The notes beneath the pieces were generated by a model. The model saw nothing but the letters and a program-made list of their open reading frames with translations. It did no database searches and was not told the origin of the DNA. Shown one piece after another: positions 61,076 through 64,000 of a stretch of DNA of 64,000 nucleotides; position 1 is the stretch's first letter; every line of letters begins with the position of its first letter. The DNA is from Bradyrhizobium sp. dw_78. GTDB taxonomy: Bacteria; Pseudomonadota; Alphaproteobacteria; Rhizobiales; Xanthobacteraceae. The DNA is taken from NCBI RefSeq assembly GCF_018449525.1, contig NZ_JAAVUS010000004.1, forward strand, positions 1 to 64,000, in the 5' to 3' direction. Both the position numbers and the translations under genes were made by a program.

Positions 61076-61106
61076 GAAAACGGGACGGTCTCTCGACCGC
61101 CCCGTT
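61076..61106 (-). terminator. Hairpin terminator of the ctpA-like gene
   Basis: On the minus strand AACGGGGCGGTC, loop GAGA, GACCGTCCCGTT with one wobble pair, then TTTTCG. It lies 30 bases after the S41 protease stop. Confidence 0.7.
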
Positions 61107-61136
61107 TGAATTACGACTCCACTCGCCGCGAGATTA

Positions 61137-62471
61137 TCAGTTCGGGACCGTCGTTTTGGGAGCTGGCGGCATATCCGCCTTGACGGTGACGCCGCGCAAG
61201 AGATCGTAGGCTGCGGCCAACGCCTTGTCGTTCTTCTCGTCCGGCGGAACATAGGCCTGCGAGCCGGTTTGCTCCGCGCCGTCGGCCGAGAGATGACCGC
61301 GCATCGAAGCCTCTCCCTTGGTGTCGGAACGGCCCTTTAACTCGTCGGGCACGTCCTGCAACACTTCGATATCCGGCGTGATGCCCTGCGCCTGGATCGA
61401 GCGGCCGGAGGGCGTGAAATAGCGCGCCGTGGTCAAGGCCAGCGCGCCGTTGCCGGTGCCCAACGGAATGATGGTTTGTACCGACCCCTTGCCGAACGAA
61501 CGGGTCCCGATCAGCGTCGCGCGCTTGTGATCATGCAACGCGCCCGCCACGATCTCGGACGCCGACGCCGATCCGCCATTGATCAGCACGACGAGTTTCT
61601 TGCCCTTGGTGATGTCGCCGCCTTTCGCGGTATAGCGCTGGGTCTCGTCAGGGGTGCGGCCCCGCGTCGAAACGACCTCGCCGCGCGCCAGGAAGGTGCC
61701 CGATACATCGACGGCCTGATCGAGCAAGCCACCCGGATTGTTGCGCAGGTCGAGGACATAACCCGCCAGCTTGTCCTGCGGAATTTCCTTCGATACGTCG
61801 GCAATCGCCTTTTTCAGCCCGTCTTCGGTCTGTTCGTTGAACGAACTGACGCGGATATAGCCGATATCGCCGCCATCGGTGTGGAAGCTGACCGGCTTCA
61901 CCTGGATGATCTCGCGCTCGAGCGAGACATCGATGGGCTGATCCACATTCTTGCGCTCGATCTTGAGCTTGGTGGAGGTGTGGACCGGTCCTTTCATCTT
62001 GTTCACGGCCTGCTCCAGGGTAAGGCCCTGAACCGCTTCGCCGTCGATATAGGTGATCAGGTCGCCCGACATGATACCGGCCCTCGCCGCCGGCGTACCG
62101 TCCATCGGCGAGACCACCTTGACCAGGCCGTCTTCCATCGTCACCTCGATGCCGAGCCCACCGAACTCGCCCTGGGTGGTCTCCTGCATGTCACGCCAGG
62201 ACTGCTCGTTCATGTAGCGCGAATGCGGATCGAGCGACGTGACCATGCCATTGATCGCGCCCTCGACGAGCTTCCCATCGTCGGGCTTTTCGACATAGTC
62301 GGTCCTGATCCGCTCGAACACATCGCCGAGCAAGTTCAGTTGTGCGTAAGTGTCGGAGCCGGCCGCAGCCTTGGCGGCATTGATCCAAAACTCGCTCCTG
62401 GGCCCACTGACGAGAAGGGTGAGGCACGTACCCGCTAACGCGCCGAGGAAAAAGACGGAATTCTTGCGCAT
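61137..62471 (-). CDS. ctpA: S41-family C-terminal processing peptidase (CtpA)
   Basis: A 444-residue periplasmic protease anchored by an N-terminal hydrophobic segment (FFLGALAGTCLTLLVS). A PDZ domain (GIEVTMEDGLVKVVSPMDGTPAARAG) precedes the catalytic fold with the Ser/Lys dyad in NGGSASASEIVAGALHDHK and TRSFGKGSVQT. Likely cleaves cell-wall hydrolases or other envelope proteins at the C-terminus. In rhizobia it normally follows an EnvC-like M23 gene; here none lies upstream in the window and the 5' side is 620 bases of non-coding sequence. Confidence 0.94.
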   Translation of the reverse strand: MRKNSVFFLGALAGTCLTLLVSGPRSEFWINAAKAAAGSDTYAQLNLLGDVFERIRTDYVEKPDDGKLVEGAINGMVTSLDPHSRYMNEQSWRDMQETTQGEFGGLGIEVTMEDGLVKVVSPMDGTPAARAGIMSGDLITYIDGEAVQGLTLEQAVNKMKGPVHTSTKLKIERKNVDQPIDVSLEREIIQVKPVSFHTDGGDIGYIRVSSFNEQTEDGLKKAIADVSKEIPQDKLAGYVLDLRNNPGGLLDQAVDVSGTFLARGEVVSTRGRTPDETQRYTAKGGDITKGKKLVVLINGGSASASEIVAGALHDHKRATLIGTRSFGKGSVQTIIPLGTGNGALALTTARYFTPSGRSIQAQGITPDIEVLQDVPDELKGRSDTKGEASMRGHLSADGAEQTGSQAYVPPDEKNDKALAAAYDLLRGVTVKADMPPAPKTTVPN

Positions 62472-63095
62472 CGTTCGCGAACCTTCTCGTTGTCAGTTGC
62501 AGCCGACCGGGGCCGGATAAATTGGGTGAACTCGACCAATAACCTCACAACACCATTCTGGTGTCATTGAGGCTGGAACGCCCTCGCCGCGGAATATTTG
62601 ATGTATTTGCGGCTTTAGCAGGGTGAAGCAACCACGATACACGCTCTCGTCCCCCGCCGCACAGCCGAAATCGTGCTTTATGTCGAATTTGTAATTGGCT
62701 GGTTCCGACCGCAAGCCGGTCACACGGCTGTCTCAATGACCGAAAGGGATTTTGCCGACAATTTGAGCACCGGCCGACCTCCGGGGTCGGCATCCTTCCC
62801 CCGGTAAACCGGACTGCGCGGCTCGATATCCCATGGGATAACGACGTTGAATCAGGACTCGTCTCCGCCGACTCCCGAACGATGCCCTCGCGCCGCCAGC
62901 CTCGACCGGCCGAAGCATCCGCAAAACCGACGACCGTCCTGCATGGAGCAGAACGAATCGTCCTCCTAGCGTGATCGCTCGCCTGGAGCCCGTCGATAGC
63001 TGCCATCACAATTTCGGGATGGCGCAAAGGTCACGGACACGATAGGGCAATTTCAACCGCCAACGCCAACAAACAAGCTTTTCCGGGAGAAAACC
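62472..63095. other. Intergenic region between ctpA and the divergent hydroxyacid dehydrogenase
   Basis: About 620 bases without a recognisable gene, so probably both promoters plus possible remnants. It holds small hairpins: ACACCATTCTGGTGT near 62550-62564 and GCCGACCTCCGGGGTCGGC near 62772-62790. The minus-strand frame at 62545-63027 is low-complexity and unconvincing. The GGGAGA at 63085-63090 is the ribosome-binding site of the next gene. Confidence 0.4.
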
Positions 63096-64000
63096 ATGAA
63101 CGAAACCACTCCGATCCGGCCGGTGAGGAACATCGAACTCGGCGCCAGTTCCGAGGAATTCCAGAACCTGCATGAATTGGTTCGCAAGGCCCGGGCCCGG
63201 CTCAACCAGAATGCATGGGACTATATCGTCGGTGCGACGGAGACCGAGACCACCCTGCGCCGCAATCGGATGGCGCTTGACGAGATCGCGTTCCGGCCCC
63301 GCGTGCTGCGCAATGTCACCGAGATCGACCCGTCGGTGGAACGATTCGGCCGCAAAATGCGCCTGCCGGTGATGTTGGCGCCGGTCGGGGCGCTGGAAAT
63401 CTTCGATCCGGGCTCCGGTGCCAGCGTGGCGCGCGCCGCCGGAACATTCGGCGCGGCGCATATGCTGAGCTCGGTTTCCGACCCAGGCCTGGAAAAGGTC
63501 GCTGAGGCCGCGCCCGACGCCTTGCGCATGTATCAGCTCTATGTTCGCGGCGACGATGCCTTTGTCGAGGACTGCGTCAGCCGTACGATCAAGAACGGGT
63601 ACAGCGCCTTCTGTCTCACGGTGGACACCGCCCACTACAGCCGCCGCGAGCGCGACATCGCCAAGCGCTATGTGCGCGAAAGCCGCTTGCGCTCCACCGG
63701 CGGCGACTTCCAGAAGGGGCTGGAATGGCGCACCGTGAAGCTGATCAAGGACAAGTTCAAGATTCCGCTGGTCATCAAGGGAGTCGCGACCGCGGAAGAC
63801 GCCAGGATCGCGGTCGATCACGGGGTCGAATGGATCTACGTGTCCAATCACGGCGGACGCCAGCTCGATCACGGCCGCGGCTCGATGCATGTGCTGCCGG
63901 AGATCGCCACAGCCGTCGCCGGCCGCGCCAAGATCATGGTCGACGGCTCATTCTGCCGCGGCACCGATATCGTCAAGGCGATCATCATGGGCGCCGATCT
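63096..64000 (+). CDS. FMN-dependent alpha-hydroxy-acid oxidizing protein (partial)
   Basis: The frame is open from the ATG at 63096 (GGGAGA 6-11 bases upstream) to the window end, 301 codons, and so incomplete at the 3' end. WDYIVGATETETTLRRN (near residue 42), MLAPVGA, YQLYVRGDDA, and SNHGGRQLDHG mark the L-lactate/glycolate/mandelate dehydrogenase family. Following VDGSFCRGTDIVKAIIMGAD is the FMN phosphate loop, which reads SFCRGTD where GGVRRGTD is more common. The substrate cannot be told from sequence. Confidence 0.9.
   Translation, partial: MNETTPIRPVRNIELGASSEEFQNLHELVRKARARLNQNAWDYIVGATETETTLRRNRMALDEIAFRPRVLRNVTEIDPSVERFGRKMRLPVMLAPVGALEIFDPGSGASVARAAGTFGAAHMLSSVSDPGLEKVAEAAPDALRMYQLYVRGDDAFVEDCVSRTIKNGYSAFCLTVDTAHYSRRERDIAKRYVRESRLRSTGGDFQKGLEWRTVKLIKDKFKIPLVIKGVATAEDARIAVDHGVEWIYVSNHGGRQLDHGRGSMHVLPEIATAVAGRAKIMVDGSFCRGTDIVKAIIMGAD

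Noticed and set aside
62545..63027. 160-codon minus-strand frame upstream of ctpA
   Set aside because: Ser/Arg-rich product without family or ribosome-binding site; more likely random open frame in a control region.

Overview
The window reads as a contiguous piece of chromosome from a GC-rich alphaproteobacterium of the Bradyrhizobium/Rhodopseudomonas group (Hyphomicrobiales, Nitrobacteraceae). This rests on the conserved gene order, an ExoR-like Sel1 protein, a DUF1127 peptide, a pyruvate dehydrogenase E1-beta with its own lipoyl domain, and dispersed palindromic intergenic repeats of the kind I associate with Bradyrhizobium. I see no tRNA, rRNA, CRISPR array, prophage or insertion sequence. 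Nearly all of the sequence is well-packed housekeeping genes. Family names come from recognised motifs; no database search was run.

Region 1 (1-10128): the edge of a DUF3597 gene, a lytic transglycosylase and a DUF1127 peptide. trmFO is followed by a kinase-like protein that seems fused to an acyl-adenylate-enzyme lid domain. The minus-strand cluster yajC-secD-secF then runs into two genes resembling the mitochondrial complex I assembly factors NDUFAF3 and NDUFAF6. A DUF815 ATPase stands divergent from yajC.

Region 2 (10241-27166): a conserved envelope, division and protein-quality block. It holds a degenerate NlpD-like LytM lipoprotein, pcm, a single-domain response regulator, surE, a hypothetical gene, a Gly/His-rich secreted protein, serS, tatC-tatB-tatA, scpB-scpA, nagZ, a SPOR protein, argS and a dGTPase-like gene. 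Divergent erpA and xthA follow.

Region 3 (27236-33426): more mixed. It has a siderophore-interacting flavoprotein, an unexplained 0.44 kb gap, an exoR-like gene overlapping the end of ilvD, an orphan Bug-type solute receptor and a threonine synthase.

Region 4 (33725-40896): a long minus-strand run, ftsB-pdhA-pdhB-DUF5076-deaminase-pdhC-membrane protein-lpdA, encoding all pyruvate dehydrogenase subunits. A yeast-type cytosine deaminase sits inside it.

Region 5 (40972-53104): four redox or hydrolase genes lie between ftsB and eno and look like an accessory insertion. After eno come queF, an MFS transporter, kdsA, a NIPSNAP protein, pyrG, secG and tpiA.

Region 6 (53353-64000): a plus-strand run of a PpiD-like chaperone, trpD, trpC and moaC, then a small Ser/Gly/Pro-rich secreted protein with a strong terminator, a large membrane GGDEF-EAL protein, a ctpA-like S41 protease on the minus strand, and the start of an FMN-dependent alpha-hydroxy-acid dehydrogenase cut by the window end.

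The best leads are modest: the kinase/adenylate-lid fusion, the NDUFAF3/NDUFAF6-like pair next to the Sec genes, the cytosine deaminase inside the PDH operon, and at least three families of dispersed intergenic repeats. I found no convincing new defence or mobile system.
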